NCBI GenBank assembly: GCA_000621425.1
Contig: JHYJ01000017.1
Location: 1 to 59,725 of the forward strand
Direction: 5' to 3'
From: Lachnospiraceae bacterium AB2028
GTDB taxonomy: Bacteria > Bacillota > Clostridia > Lachnospirales > Lachnospiraceae
Length of the DNA stretch: 59,725 nt
Positions 59,718-59,725 of this stretch are shown here, in pieces. Position numbers and translations under genes: made by a program. A model generated the notes under the pieces. It saw only the letters and a list, made by a program, of their open reading frames with translations, was not told the DNA's origin and did no database searches. The number at the start of each line of letters is the position of its first letter. The stretch's first letter is position 1.

Positions 59718-59725
59718 AGTCGGGA
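59718..59725. repeat. Right terminal 8-bp direct repeat, candidate attachment core
   Basis: agtcggga, identical to positions 1-8, at the last eight bases. See the left copy for the reading as an att core or a circular overlap. Confidence 0.5.

Overview
The window looks like one complete integrative and conjugative element (ICE) of the Tn1549 / Clostridioides difficile CTn type. The likely host is an anaerobic gut or rumen Clostridia species (Lachnospiraceae-like). Reasons: moderate-to-low GC, strong AGGAGG ribosome sites, frequent TTG and GTG starts, and a gene order typical of these ICEs (ParA/ParB, RepA_N, PcfB, VirD4, Maff2, VirB6-like, PrgI, VirB4, NlpC/P60, DUF4315, DUF4366, TopB, MobC, relaxase, integrase). 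The first and last 8 bases are the same (agtcggga at 1-8 and 59718-59725), and a similar 13-mer lies near both ends (36-48, 59636-59648). The window therefore appears cut at the element's ends, or is a circular form. Almost every gene is on the minus strand, so transcription runs from the right end to the left.

Right end (59.4-56.8 kb): two DUF6462 excisionase-like proteins, ParA, ParB and a small membrane protein, closed by a terminator. Next (56.5-51.7 kb) is a cassette unrelated to conjugation. It has a promoter, four tandem genes for 51-56 residue peptides that each carry exactly seven cysteines, a radical SAM/SPASM enzyme, a shortened UvrA-like double ATPase and a small basic protein. 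I read it as a ribosomally made, post-translationally modified peptide (RiPP) system, and it is the best candidate in the window for an undescribed system.

The conjugation backbone runs from 51.5 to 32.8 kb: DUF5688, replication initiator, coupling protein, type IV secretion components, cell-wall hydrolase, ArdC-type antirestriction protein, topoisomerase III, MobC and relaxase.

The cargo between relaxase and integrase (32.5-6.8 kb) is a defence island. It holds a type 1 BREX system (brxA, brxB, brxC, pglX, pglZ, brxL) in which pglX is divided into three polypeptides with two successive target-recognition cassettes. Next come a type II Thoeris pair (TIR-like ThsB plus membrane-macro ThsA), a PARG-macrodomain fusion, an uncharacterised 130-residue protein, and an operon of an unknown protein, a PLD-family protein, an SNF2 helicase and a coiled-coil protein.

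The left end (6.8-0.2 kb) is regulatory: an S24-peptidase repressor, two small XRE regulators, a HAD-like protein, a zinc-ribbon protein, a sigma-like regulator, a DUF6462 protein, a ribbon-helix-helix protein and the tyrosine integrase. An AAA ATPase gene lies here between two similar 42-44 bp palindromic repeats, as if inserted as a unit. No rRNA, tRNA, CRISPR array, antibiotic-resistance gene or insertion-sequence transposase was recognised.
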